A DNA stretch of 7,435 bases from Lachnospiraceae bacterium. Lineage in GTDB: Bacteria > Bacillota > Clostridia > Lachnospirales > Lachnospiraceae. The stretch spans positions 1-7,435 of the forward strand of contig JAAWLS010000112.1 of assembly GCA_022798035.1 (NCBI GenBank), in the 5' to 3' direction. Below are positions 1 to 6,201 of this stretch, piece by piece; the stretch's first letter is position 1; the number at the start of each line of letters is the position of its first letter. Both the position numbers and the translations under genes were made by a program. The notes beneath the pieces were generated by a model. It was not told the origin of the DNA and ran no database searches. It was given only the letters and a program-made list of their open reading frames with translations.

Positions 1-106
1 TCCGCCGCGTCGCCGGGGACATTTTATCGGTATGCCCATTTACAACATTTGATACCGTCGTAGGGCTTAAACATAAAATAGAGGCAATCTCTTTAATCGT
101 AATCAT
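1..106 (-). CDS. LacI-family transcriptional regulator, N-terminal fragment (cut by window edge)
   Basis: The first 35 codons are visible and translate to a classic LacI-type DNA-binding head starting MITIKEIASILCLSPTTVSN. The helix-turn-helix covers about residues 3-22, followed by the start of the hinge region (VVNGHT...SPATRR). In this family the head binds a palindromic operator and a C-terminal periplasmic-binding-protein-like domain, outside the window, senses a sugar or its phosphate. The ATG at 106 is preceded by GGGGAG with a short spacer, which supports this start. The gene begins 14 bp after the stop of the sugar kinase and reads in the same direction, so co-transcription is likely. 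By analogy with kinase-repressor pairs in sucrose or fructose loci it may control that kinase, but this is inference. Family assignment is secure; the ligand is unknown. Confidence 0.9.
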   Translation of the reverse strand, partial: MITIKEIASILCLSPTTVSNVVNGHTDKMSPATRR

Positions 107-120
107 ATTTTCTCCCCGGC

Positions 121-1086
121 TTATTTATTTTCTTCTATGATTTTCCAAATATCATCTGTTTCCGGCATGGAGCGTATGGCTCCCTTCTTCGTAGTGACAA
201 GATAGGCAGCCGCATTGGCAAAGGTCAGCATCTGCTCCAAATCTTCTCTTGTAAGATTGTCAATGTCCCGGTATAAAAGCTCATGCAGAATGCTTCCGCA
301 GAACGTATCTCCCGCGCCTGTAGTCTCAATGGTTCCTCCCAATCGGAAACTGGGCCGGTAAACCATCTGCTCCTTGTAAAATGCATAACTTCCTCCTGCC
401 CCTGCCGTTACCAGGAACAATTTCACCGGAAATTTCTCCCGCAAAAGAGCTGCTCCTTTTTCAATATCCTTCTCCCCTGTGAGAAATTCCACTTCTTCCT
501 CAGAAATTTTGCATACGTCGCATTTGCTCAGACCATACTCCATTTTTTCTTTGGCTTTTCCCAAATCTTTCCACAGCGGAATGCGCAGATTCGGGTCAAA
601 AGAAATCAATGCACCGCAGTCTTTCGCCGTATTTACTGCCTTTTCTGTGGCTCTGCACACACTCTCATGGGTCATAGACAGTGTTCCAAAATGGAATATC
701 CGGCTGTTTCGAATCTGCACCTCATCCACTTCTTCCTCCGTCAGCATCATATCTGCTCCAGGATTCCGGTAAAAAGCAAAATCTCTGTCGCCGTTTTCAA
801 ATGTTTTTACAAAGGCCAGCGTCGTCTTCACCTCATCATCAAAACAGAGTCCGTCCGTTCCGATATTCAGCTCCGCCAATGTATCGCGCAGCAGATATCC
901 AAACTGGTCTTTGCCCACTTTTCCGATGAAGTTTGTGCTCCTTCCACATTTGTTCAGCAGCGCCAGCACATTACAAGGTGCACCTCCTGGGTTGACTTCC
1001 AAAAGAGAATTTCCCTGTTCGGAAACTCCCGTGTAAGTGAAATCAATCAACAATTCTCCCAATGCAGTTACGTCGTATGTTTTCAT
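121..1086 (-). CDS. PfkB-family carbohydrate kinase, fructokinase-like
   Basis: A 321-residue cytoplasmic ribokinase/PfkB-family sugar kinase that would phosphorylate a sugar with ATP. Fructose to fructose-6-phosphate is the best guess. Seen directly: an N-terminal start typical of bacterial fructokinases (DVTALGELLIDF), the first PfkB signature around residues 33-50 (NPGGAPCNVLALL), the region with DPNLR at 164-168 that is conserved in fructokinases, and the second signature ETTGAGDTFCGS at 254-265, in which Asp260 is the expected catalytic base. Length is normal for the family. The open frame runs 22 codons further upstream into argS, but the family-like start is the ATG at 1086, preceded by a GGAG and a purine-rich AAGGAAGGG. 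The gene follows argS by 28 bp and precedes a LacI-type regulator by 14 bp. Substrate specificity within PfkB kinases cannot be fixed by eye; 2-keto-3-deoxygluconate or ribose kinases are less likely alternatives. Confidence 0.9.
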   Translation of the reverse strand: MKTYDVTALGELLIDFTYTGVSEQGNSLLEVNPGGAPCNVLALLNKCGRSTNFIGKVGKDQFGYLLRDTLAELNIGTDGLCFDDEVKTTLAFVKTFENGDRDFAFYRNPGADMMLTEEEVDEVQIRNSRIFHFGTLSMTHESVCRATEKAVNTAKDCGALISFDPNLRIPLWKDLGKAKEKMEYGLSKCDVCKISEEEVEFLTGEKDIEKGAALLREKFPVKLFLVTAGAGGSYAFYKEQMVYRPSFRLGGTIETTGAGDTFCGSILHELLYRDIDNLTREDLEQMLTFANAAAYLVTTKKGAIRSMPETDDIWKIIEENK

Positions 1087-1114
1087 AACACTCCATCCCT
1101 TCCTTACTAAACTT

Positions 1115-2884
1115 TTACATTCTCTCAGGCGCCTCAAATCCCAGCAAATCAATGCAGATTTCCAGCACCCGCTTTGTCAGCTCCAGCAACTTGATATAGC
1201 CTGCCTGAACTGCCTCATCCGGCTCCGCCAGGATTTTCGTCTCGTGATAAAAATGATTAAAGGCATTGGCCAAATCATAAATATACGCACAGAGTTTGTG
1301 AGGCGCCGTCTCCTCATAGGCACTCTCTATCACGCTGTTGAATTTACTGATTTCCAGCATCAGGCTCTTCTCGCTTTCAGAATGAGCCGGAAGAATCTCA
1401 GCCTGTTCCGGCAAAGATGTTTTGTCCTGATACTTTTTCAAAATAGACTTCATCCGCACAATGGTGTAGAGGATGTAAGGCCCTGTGTTCCCCTCAAAAG
1501 AAGTAAATCTGTCAATATCAAAAATATAATCTTTGGATGCCTGGTTGGACAAATCGCCGTATTTGATGGCAGAGAGAGCCACCACTTTGGCGGTTTCTTG
1601 TCCTTCCTGCTCTTCCACTGTGTGGTTGTCCGCAATCTTCTTGTACATTTCCTCATTGATGCTTGACACCAGATATTCCAAACGCATCACACCGCCCTCT
1701 CTCGTCTTAAAGGGCTTGCCGTCTTTGCCGTTCATGGTGCCGAATCCTAAGAATTTCAGCTCTGTCTCTGGTTTTACCAGTCCTGTTTTCTTGGCGCATC
1801 GGAATACCTGAGTAAAATACAGCTCCTGTCGTTTGTCCACCACATAAATAATTTCATCTGGATTATAGTCTTTCATACGCCACACAATCGTGGCAAGGTC
1901 TGTAGTATTGTAAAGGGAAGCGCCGTCTGATTTTAAAATCATGCAGGGAGGAATCTCTTTGGCGTCGCTTTCTTCTTTTACATCCACCACCAGAGCGCCC
2001 TCGCTGATATAGGCAAATCCATCCTCTTTCATCTTCTGTACCATATCTGGGATGTAGGGCTGTGCGTCGGATTCTCCTTTCCACAAATCAAAAGACACAT
2101 TCAAGTTCTCATAATTGCGCTTTAAATCGCTGACTGACACCTGCAGAATATGGTTCAAAAGAGCTGTATAGCCGCGCCTTCCATGCTGCAGCTCATAAGT
2201 AGCTGCCATGGCCTCTTCTTTGTATTTTTCGTCCTCCTTGGATTTCCCGCTGGCAGCCGGATAAATTTCTTCCAGCTCAGAGATGGTAAAGGGAGGTTCC
2301 TCTGGATATTCTCCTGCGTAATCTTCCTCAAAATACACCAAATCCGGTTTCCGCTCCCGCAGTTCTGTGATAATCAGTCCCATCTGCAGACCCCAGTCTC
2401 CCAAATGCACGTCTCCTATCATGTTGTGTCCCACAAACCTGCCGATTCGTTTGATGCTCTCTCCGATAATCGCAGAACGCAGATGTCCCACATGAAGGGG
2501 CTTTGCCACATTGGGTCCGCCGTAATCAATCATGATTGTCCTAGGATTCTGGCACTTGTCACTGCCGAGACGTTCCTTGTCTGCCTCCATGTTCCGCAGA
2601 TATTCCGCCAGATATTCTGAATTCAGCTTCAGATTCAAAAATCCCGGCTTTACAGATTCTGCTGATTCAAACATCGGATTTTTCTGCAGAATCTCTGCAA
2701 CTTTATCCGAAATCATAAAAGGCGCGCATTTGTATTCTTTTGCAGCTGCCATCGCTCCGTTGCACTGATATTCGCAGAGGTCCGGCCGGTTAGAAAGCGT
2801 CACTTTCCCATATTTTTCCTCATATCCTCCGGCTTTCATTGCTTCTTTGACTTCTCTGCTGATTACATCCAATATTTTTTCCAT
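1115..2884 (-). CDS. argS: Arginyl-tRNA synthetase (class I)
   Basis: A 589-residue enzyme that charges tRNA-Arg with arginine in the cytoplasm. Domains in order: an N-terminal ArgRS additional domain (about 1-110, which recognises the tRNA D-loop); the Rossmann catalytic domain with the HIGH-type motif HVGH at 131-134 followed by LRSAIIGE, and the ArgRS-typical GDWGLQMG at 162-169; a KMSKS-equivalent loop GKDGKPFKTR at 386-395 (many ArgRSs lack a canonical KMSKS); and a C-terminal DALR-type anticodon-binding domain (about 468-589) opening with GNTGPYILYT. Length is normal and no frameshift is seen. The ATG at 2884 has GAGGAG four bases upstream. It is the first gene of an apparent unit with the sugar kinase and LacI regulator. 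No T-box consensus is visible upstream, so control by uncharged tRNA is not supported. Confidence 0.97.
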   Translation of the reverse strand: MEKILDVISREVKEAMKAGGYEEKYGKVTLSNRPDLCEYQCNGAMAAAKEYKCAPFMISDKVAEILQKNPMFESAESVKPGFLNLKLNSEYLAEYLRNMEADKERLGSDKCQNPRTIMIDYGGPNVAKPLHVGHLRSAIIGESIKRIGRFVGHNMIGDVHLGDWGLQMGLIITELRERKPDLVYFEEDYAGEYPEEPPFTISELEEIYPAASGKSKEDEKYKEEAMAATYELQHGRRGYTALLNHILQVSVSDLKRNYENLNVSFDLWKGESDAQPYIPDMVQKMKEDGFAYISEGALVVDVKEESDAKEIPPCMILKSDGASLYNTTDLATIVWRMKDYNPDEIIYVVDKRQELYFTQVFRCAKKTGLVKPETELKFLGFGTMNGKDGKPFKTREGGVMRLEYLVSSINEEMYKKIADNHTVEEQEGQETAKVVALSAIKYGDLSNQASKDYIFDIDRFTSFEGNTGPYILYTIVRMKSILKKYQDKTSLPEQAEILPAHSESEKSLMLEISKFNSVIESAYEETAPHKLCAYIYDLANAFNHFYHETKILAEPDEAVQAGYIKLLELTKRVLEICIDLLGFEAPERM

Positions 2885-2973
2885 AGTACTCCTCGTTTCT
2901 CCTGCTGTTTCTCATTGTAGCCCGATAACTCCACCAGGCCTCTGTCATGCATTCAGACATGACCTATTTCCTA

Positions 2974-3005
2974 ATTATAATAACAAAAAGCAGAAAAGTT
3001 GTCAC
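2974..3005 (-). promoter_or_regulatory. Candidate σA promoter of argS
   Basis: On the minus strand GTGACA (3000-3005; 5/6 to TTGACA) is separated by 17 bp from TATTAT (2977-2982; 5/6). A perfect TATAAT overlaps at 2974-2979 with a 20-bp spacing. Predicted transcription would start near 2967-2970, giving a leader of about 85 nt. The leader begins with a small hairpin (GTCATG at 2944-2949 facing CATGAC at 2958-2963). Not experimentally established. Confidence 0.6.
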
Positions 3006-3101
3006 CCACTTTTTGACGCTTTCATAGAAAGTGTAAAATTTTTTTCTGTAGCAGCGCCGGCCCCAGCAGACTCTTCTAACTGCGCCTCAGTTCTCTGACA
3101 C

Positions 3102-3159
3102 AAAAAGAAGCCGCTCTTTGAGAAATTCCCAAAAACAGACTGCAGGCCGCCTTCTTTTT
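3102..3159 (-). terminator. Probable intrinsic terminator of dapF (possibly bidirectional)
   Basis: AAAAAGAAG (3102-3110) and CTTCTTTTT (3151-3159) form a 9-bp perfect outer stem. It extends imperfectly through the adjoining GC-rich stretches, with a long interior. On the minus strand the 3' arm reads GCGGCTTCTTTTTG, so a U-tract follows GC pairs, as expected for Rho-independent termination. It lies about 110 bp downstream of the dapF stop and upstream of the argS promoter. The symmetric A and T tracts mean it could also work on the plus strand, where no gene needs it. The imperfect inner stem lowers confidence. Confidence 0.5.
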
Positions 3160-3175
3160 ATAGATTACACAAATT

Positions 3176-3231
3176 CGGCACTGGTAACGGCTGCAAACCT
3201 CCTCTGAAATCTGCCGCCGTTACCAGTGCCG
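3176..3231 (-). repeat. Strong inverted repeat in the dapF 3' region (16-bp perfect stem)
   Basis: CGGCACTGGTAACGGC (3176-3191) is perfectly complementary to 3216-3231. After one mismatch three more pairs form, leaving a loop at 3196-3211. On the dapF-sense strand the loop contains AGGAGG (3198-3203). No clear U-run follows on the minus strand (AATTTGTGT), so by itself it is a poor terminator. On the plus strand it is followed by TAATTTTT. It begins about 40 bp past the dapF stop, so it probably forms in the 3' UTR of dapF mRNA as a stabilising or termination structure. Confidence 0.75.
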
Positions 3232-3270
3232 TAATTTTTCCGCTGTCCATTTCCTCTGTTTATGCAAAGA

Positions 3271-4116
3271 TTATGCAAAAAAATTCTCCGCCAGAGTAAA
3301 CGTTCCCACGGTTCCCACCGTTCCTGTCATGTAGATAGTCTCGTCTTCTTCCATCTCTATCAAAAGGTCTCCGCCCTGCATGTGTACTGTGACTGTATCA
3401 TCCACCAGTCCCATCCGTTTTGCTGCCGCTGCCGCCGCGCAGGCTCCTGTTCCGGAAGCCAGAGTATAACCGGCCCCGCGCTCATAAATTTCTATGGCAA
3501 TGTTTTCCCTGTCTATCACTTTGCAAATCTGCATATTAGTTCGATTGGGGAAATACTCTGCCCCTTCCACATACGGTCCCAAATCTTTTGCTTTCTGAGG
3601 CGTTACCTCCTCCATCATAATCACGCAGTTTGGATTTCCCACGGAGAGACATGTGGTATTGTAATCATTGTCATGAAAGCGCAGATGAGCATTTACAATT
3701 TCCCCTTGCAGCCCTGTCAGAGGCATCTCTGCTCCTGCATACACTGGTTTTCCCATATTGACCCGCATGGTACTTCCATCTTTCTCCATAAATTCAATTT
3801 CCACATCTCCTGCCAGCGTATTGAGAACAAATTTTTTCTCTTTTACATATCCTTCGTCCAGCAGGTATTTTGCAAAAATCCGCACGCCGTTTCCGCTTTT
3901 TTCCGCCTCTGACCCATCCGGATTAAAAATCTGTACTTTAATCTTTCCATCTTCCAGAATCGGCCCATAAAGCAGACCGTCCGCCCCTACGCCGAAATTT
4001 CTCCGGCAGAGCATCTCGATATTTCTCGTCTGTAGTTTTAAATCATTTTTGTTAGGGTCAAGTACCAAATAATCGTTGCCCAATCCGTGATATTTTTTCA
4101 TCCTAATCTGATTCAT
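3271..4116 (-). CDS. dapF: Diaminopimelate epimerase-family protein with Ser in place of both catalytic Cys
   Basis: A 281-residue DapF-fold protein. Canonical DapF interconverts LL- and meso-diaminopimelate for lysine and peptidoglycan synthesis in the cytoplasm, using two cysteines as acid and base. Family motifs are clear: GLGNDYLVLD (11-20), FGVGADGLL (41-49), NPDGSEAE (65-72), GNGVRIFAKY (75-84), VGNPNC (159-164), FPNRTN (189-194) and ERGAGYTLASGTGACAA (212-228). The residue before the first GNG is Ser74 (codon AGC), where canonical enzymes have Cys (CGNG). The residue in the second active-site motif is Ser221 (TCC) in place of the Cys of ACGTG. The usual Glu of GAGET is Tyr. The rest of the scaffold is intact. 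The start is chosen at 4116 because AAAGGA lies 8 bases upstream; the ATG at 4125 would sit directly on that site, and an ATG at 4101 is also possible. It stands alone, divergent from an AraC-type gene. It could be a true DapF variant, an epimerase for another amino acid, or an inactive homologue. Confidence 0.88.
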   Translation of the reverse strand: MNQIRMKKYHGLGNDYLVLDPNKNDLKLQTRNIEMLCRRNFGVGADGLLYGPILEDGKIKVQIFNPDGSEAEKSGNGVRIFAKYLLDEGYVKEKKFVLNTLAGDVEIEFMEKDGSTMRVNMGKPVYAGAEMPLTGLQGEIVNAHLRFHDNDYNTTCLSVGNPNCVIMMEEVTPQKAKDLGPYVEGAEYFPNRTNMQICKVIDRENIAIEIYERGAGYTLASGTGACAAAAAAKRMGLVDDTVTVHMQGGDLLIEMEEDETIYMTGTVGTVGTFTLAENFFA

Positions 4117-4124
4117 ATATCCCA

Positions 4125-4130
4125 TCCTTT
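4125..4130 (-). promoter_or_regulatory. Ribosome binding site deciding the dapF start
   Basis: On the minus strand AAAGGA is followed by an 8-base spacer and the ATG at 4116. The more upstream ATG at 4125 directly abuts this element, so it is disfavoured despite giving a longer frame. Confidence 0.65.
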
Positions 4131-4211
4131 CTACGCTGCATCCTTTTGATATTCAAATTTTATAGTCTTATTGTATTCCTATTTTTTTGCATATAACAGA
4201 GGATATATTGC

Positions 4212-4240
4212 TTGAAATATTGCAAAAAATGCGATATGAT
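4212..4240 (+). promoter_or_regulatory. σA promoter of the AraC-type regulator
   Basis: TTGAAA (4212-4217; 5/6) is followed after exactly 17 bp by TATGAT (4235-4240; 5/6). Transcription would start near 4247. The TTG that opens the extended reading frame at 4212 is thus the -35 box, which argues for the downstream ATG at 4317 as the true start. Confidence 0.7.
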
Positions 4241-4316
4241 TTCTATAAAACCACGTTATGATATCAAAGCCAAAATACCTTTTAACCCTAATATCATATT
4301 GCAGAAAGGCATTATT

Positions 4317-5204
4317 ATGCATCAGACATCAACAGAAAAAAAACAGAGCGGATATCTTCATCAGAATTTCCGTCTGTTTCACTTAAAAGATAAAAAAAAT
4401 CAGGAGTTTGAATTTCACTATCACAATTTCAACAAAATTATCATATTCTTATCAGGCAGAGTCACTTACCTTGTGGAAGGGAAGGCCTATCACTTAAAAC
4501 CCTGGGATATCCTTCTGATAAACCACCACGATATCCACAAACCTGTGATTGACTCCGGCACTGCATACGAACGTGTTGTCATATGGCTGCAGCAAGACTT
4601 TATTGAGTCACAGAGAGATTATGCCTGCGACCTCTCCCGCTGTTTTACCACGGCAGATGAGAAGCGGTTTAATCTGATACGCCTGAATCACACTCTGCAG
4701 ACTGAGATTCAGACTATCCTCCATCAGCTTGAATCTTCCCTTGCCAGCCAGGAATTTGGACATGAAGTCTTAAGCCAGACTTACTTTTTGCAGCTCATGG
4801 TCTATTTAAACCGGGTATTTGTCCCTGAAACGTATCATATCCATGAGGCCGCTCCCCCATATGACAAACAGATTGCAGAAATTCTATCATACATTAACCT
4901 GCATCTGACAGAAAATCTATCTAATGAGACATTAGCGGAGCGATTCTACGTCAGCAAATATTACCTTATGCATAAATTTAAGAAACATACCGGCTATACG
5001 CTCCACAGCTATATTCAGCAAAAACGGCTGCTTCAGGCTGCAGATATGATTAAAAGCGGAACACCCGTTCTGAAAGCTTCTTCTCTGTGCGGATTCTCAG
5101 ACTATTCCACGTTTTTGAGGGCTTTCCGCAAATTCTACGGCACTTCTCCCAGGGATTTTATACTCTCCTCTACTGACGGATATAAATCCCCTGCTGTTCA
5201 ATAA
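4317..5204 (+). CDS. AraC/XylS-family transcriptional regulator with N-terminal cupin domain
   Basis: A 295-residue cytoplasmic regulator. Residues about 15-95 form a cupin-like sensor domain (EFHYHNFNKIIIFLSG, then YHLKPWDILLINHHDIHKP), the type that binds a small ligand, often a sugar, in AraC proteins. Residues 185-283 are the AraC DNA-binding domain with two helix-turn-helices: the first around 203-222 (LSNETLAERFYVSKYYLMHK), the second around 251-274, with the signature GFSDYSTFLRAFRKFYGTSPRDF at 259-281. The ATG at 4317 is chosen because AGAAAGG lies 7 bases upstream and the promoter lies between it and the longer frame. The gene is divergent from dapF, and no sugar or transport gene adjoins it in the window, so the target is unknown; self-regulation is possible. 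Its last 35 bp overlap, on the other strand, the end of the 50-residue gene at 5170-5322. Confidence 0.92.
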   Translation: MHQTSTEKKQSGYLHQNFRLFHLKDKKNQEFEFHYHNFNKIIIFLSGRVTYLVEGKAYHLKPWDILLINHHDIHKPVIDSGTAYERVVIWLQQDFIESQRDYACDLSRCFTTADEKRFNLIRLNHTLQTEIQTILHQLESSLASQEFGHEVLSQTYFLQLMVYLNRVFVPETYHIHEAAPPYDKQIAEILSYINLHLTENLSNETLAERFYVSKYYLMHKFKKHTGYTLHSYIQQKRLLQAADMIKSGTPVLKASSLCGFSDYSTFLRAFRKFYGTSPRDFILSSTDGYKSPAVQ

Positions 5205-5322
5205 AATCTTCCAGTTCATCCTGCGCATCCTGAGACCAGGTCTCATTTAAAGGGGCCTTTTCCCTCTGTTCTTTTGAGGACACCTCTATCGTTTTCTCTT
5301 TTATATCTTTAGGCTGTTTCAT
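5170..5322 (-). CDS. Small 50-residue hydrophilic protein, translationally coupled to the upstream coiled-coil gene
   Basis: A short frame begins MKQPKDIKEKTIEVSS and ends DFIEQQGIYIRQ, with TAG at 5170-5172. Its ATG overlaps the TGA of the upstream gene as ATGA (5319-5322), a classical coupling arrangement. A strong ribosome site, GGAGGAG (5327-5333), lies four bases before the ATG. The product is charged, rich in Lys, Glu and Gln, with one Trp and no signal peptide or membrane segment. A Glu/Asp-rich stretch at about 31-44 could be helical. I do not recognise the family. The last 35 bp run antisense into the 3' end of the AraC-type gene. The coupling and ribosome site support a real gene; function is unknown and presumably linked to its upstream partner. 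Confidence 0.65.
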   Translation of the reverse strand: MKQPKDIKEKTIEVSSKEQREKAPLNETWSQDAQDELEDFIEQQGIYIRQ

Positions 5323-6086
5323 GCTTCTCCTCCGCTCATATTCTCCGTTTCCATAACCAGATTTTCTGTATTCTCTAACGCCGAATTCTCTGCTGCTGGA
5401 TTCTCCGGCTCCACAGGAATTTCTGACGCTGGATTCTCTGCTGCTTCTGCAGTCCCTTCTATTTCTGAGACATCCTCTGTATTCATTCCGTCTTCGGCAG
5501 GAATTTCTGAAGCTGTCTCGCCATTCTCATTATCTGGCTCTGGGCCTGAACTATTCTCTTCGGTATCTGCTTCCATAACTGAACCATCATATCCGGAGTC
5601 TGTCTCTGAAACTGAATCACTTTCCTCCGCAGCATCTGCTTCTGCCTTGGATTCATCCGCTCCATACTCCTCTGGTACGTGTACTTCCACCGCACTATTT
5701 TCTTGTACCATCCCTGCACTGCTGGCAGCAATAATACTTTGCAGTTCTTTACTCTTTTCACTTAAAATCGCCTCTACTCTTTCCTGCATAATGCCGTCCA
5801 TAGGATTCTTCCCTGTGGCATCCATTCCTGTCTCTAACTGTCTTTCCAGCATCTCCTGCTCTGCTAAAAGCCGCTCAATCTCCATAGCCTGTTTCTTGTT
5901 GGCATCCTCTCTCAGCTGTTTCACAAGATGCTCTGCCTCTTCTCTTCTCTGTTTCTTATGTTTCTTCTCTTCTTCCCGCTGTCTTCTCTCCAATTCTTCC
6001 CTGCTGGTATAGATAATATTCCTTCTCTTTACAATGCTTCTTGCAATCTTCTCCCTTTCATTCCTCTTATCAATTGCGTCCTTCAT
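5319..6086 (-). CDS. Unrecognised protein: basic coiled coil plus long acidic low-complexity tail
   Basis: A 255-residue protein I cannot assign to a family. Residues 1-66 are strongly basic. About 28-85 is a predicted coiled coil, rich in Glu, Arg, Lys and Gln with heptad-like Leu and Ile (EELERRQREEEKKHKKQRRE, then EIERLLAEQEMLERQLE). Residues 100-122 look like another amphipathic helix. From about 128 to the end it is a disordered acidic tail (Glu, Asp, Ser, Ala, Pro, Asn), with no Lys, Arg or His after Lys147. The whole protein has no Cys, Trp or Phe and no signal peptide or membrane segment, so a soluble scaffold or polycation/nucleic-acid-associated role is imaginable but unproven. The ATG at 6086 has AGGAG nine bases upstream. 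It is first in a two-gene unit with the 50-residue protein and divergent from sigG, with a candidate promoter at 6218-6226. The tail shows short degenerate repeats. Confidence 0.75.
   Translation of the reverse strand: MKDAIDKRNEREKIARSIVKRRNIIYTSREELERRQREEEKKHKKQRREEAEHLVKQLREDANKKQAMEIERLLAEQEMLERQLETGMDATGKNPMDGIMQERVEAILSEKSKELQSIIAASSAGMVQENSAVEVHVPEEYGADESKAEADAAEESDSVSETDSGYDGSVMEADTEENSSGPEPDNENGETASEIPAEDGMNTEDVSEIEGTAEAAENPASEIPVEPENPAAENSALENTENLVMETENMSGGEA
5414..5515. repeat. Degenerate short direct repeat within the acidic tail coding region
   Basis: An 18-bp unit, CAGGAATTTCTGANGCTG, occurs at 5414-5431 and 5498-5515 with one difference. It encodes the recurring ASEIPAE / ASEIPVE peptide. 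Related GGATTCTC-type pieces recur between 5380 and 5450 (peptides such as ENPA and ENSA). This is consistent with growth of the tail by small duplications. Confidence 0.5.
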
Positions 6087-6201
6087 ATTCAGCTTCTCCT
6101 AATAACGAATTTTCTATTTTCTTCGGATATATTTTCAAATAAATTTTCGACATTAATCATCTCTTCGCGGTACGCCTTCCGACTGATGACTATTCAACTA
6201 A

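Larger units (their letters stand above)
2885..3270. other. Intergenic region between argS and dapF (386 bp, no gene supported)
   Basis: Read in the minus direction it holds, in order: the 3' end of dapF, a 16-bp-stem hairpin, a terminator-like hairpin, an AT-rich stretch with a small inverted repeat (CACTTT/AAAGTG, about 3008-3035), the argS promoter and an argS leader with a short hairpin. Minus-strand reading frames in it are at most about 30 codons and have no properly spaced ribosome binding site. Both neighbours are on the minus strand, so this is a terminator-then-promoter junction. Confidence 0.7.
4117..4316. other. Divergent intergenic region between dapF and the AraC-type gene
   Basis: AT-rich, about 200 bp. 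It contains the plus-strand promoter at 4212-4240 and a roughly 75-nt untranslated leader for the AraC gene. On the dapF strand possible -10 elements exist, such as TATAAA at 4159-4164, but none has a convincing -35 partner, so I do not place a dapF promoter. A 7-bp direct repeat, ATATTGC, occurs at 4205-4211 and 4217-4223, flanking the -35 box of the AraC promoter. Confidence 0.6.

Noticed and set aside
283..1110. Long plus-strand open frames across the kinase, argS, dapF and sigG
   Set aside because: They mirror well-supported genes on the other strand and give compositionally odd proteins without motifs.
2885..2973. T-box riboswitch controlling argS
   Set aside because: No AGGGTGGNACCGCG-type antiterminator consensus or terminator is present in the leader; only a 6-bp-arm hairpin.
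3015..3044. Plus-strand promoter TTGACG ... TAAAAT
   Set aside because: The spacer is only about 15 bp and no plus-strand gene follows before the AraC promoter.
3158..3250. A 30-codon minus-strand frame running through the dapF 3' hairpin
   Set aside because: Its ribosome-site-like AGAGG is only two bases from the ATG, and the frame simply follows the inverted repeat; no independent support.
3895..3897. Selenocysteine or sequencing error explaining the missing DapF Cys
   Set aside because: The codons are plain serine (AGC and TCC), not TGA. The second (TCC, against TGC or TGT) and first both need a base change at independent sites, so a double error is unlikely.
4212..4316. N-terminal extension of the AraC-type protein (TTG start)
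   Set aside because: The TTG is the -35 box of a well-spaced promoter, and a better start with a ribosome site exists at 4317.
5231..5265. Terminator after the AraC-type gene (palindrome plus AAAGGGGCCTTTT)
   Set aside because: The stems are only 5-7 bp with very tight loops and only a short T-run, and the stretch is coding on the other strand.
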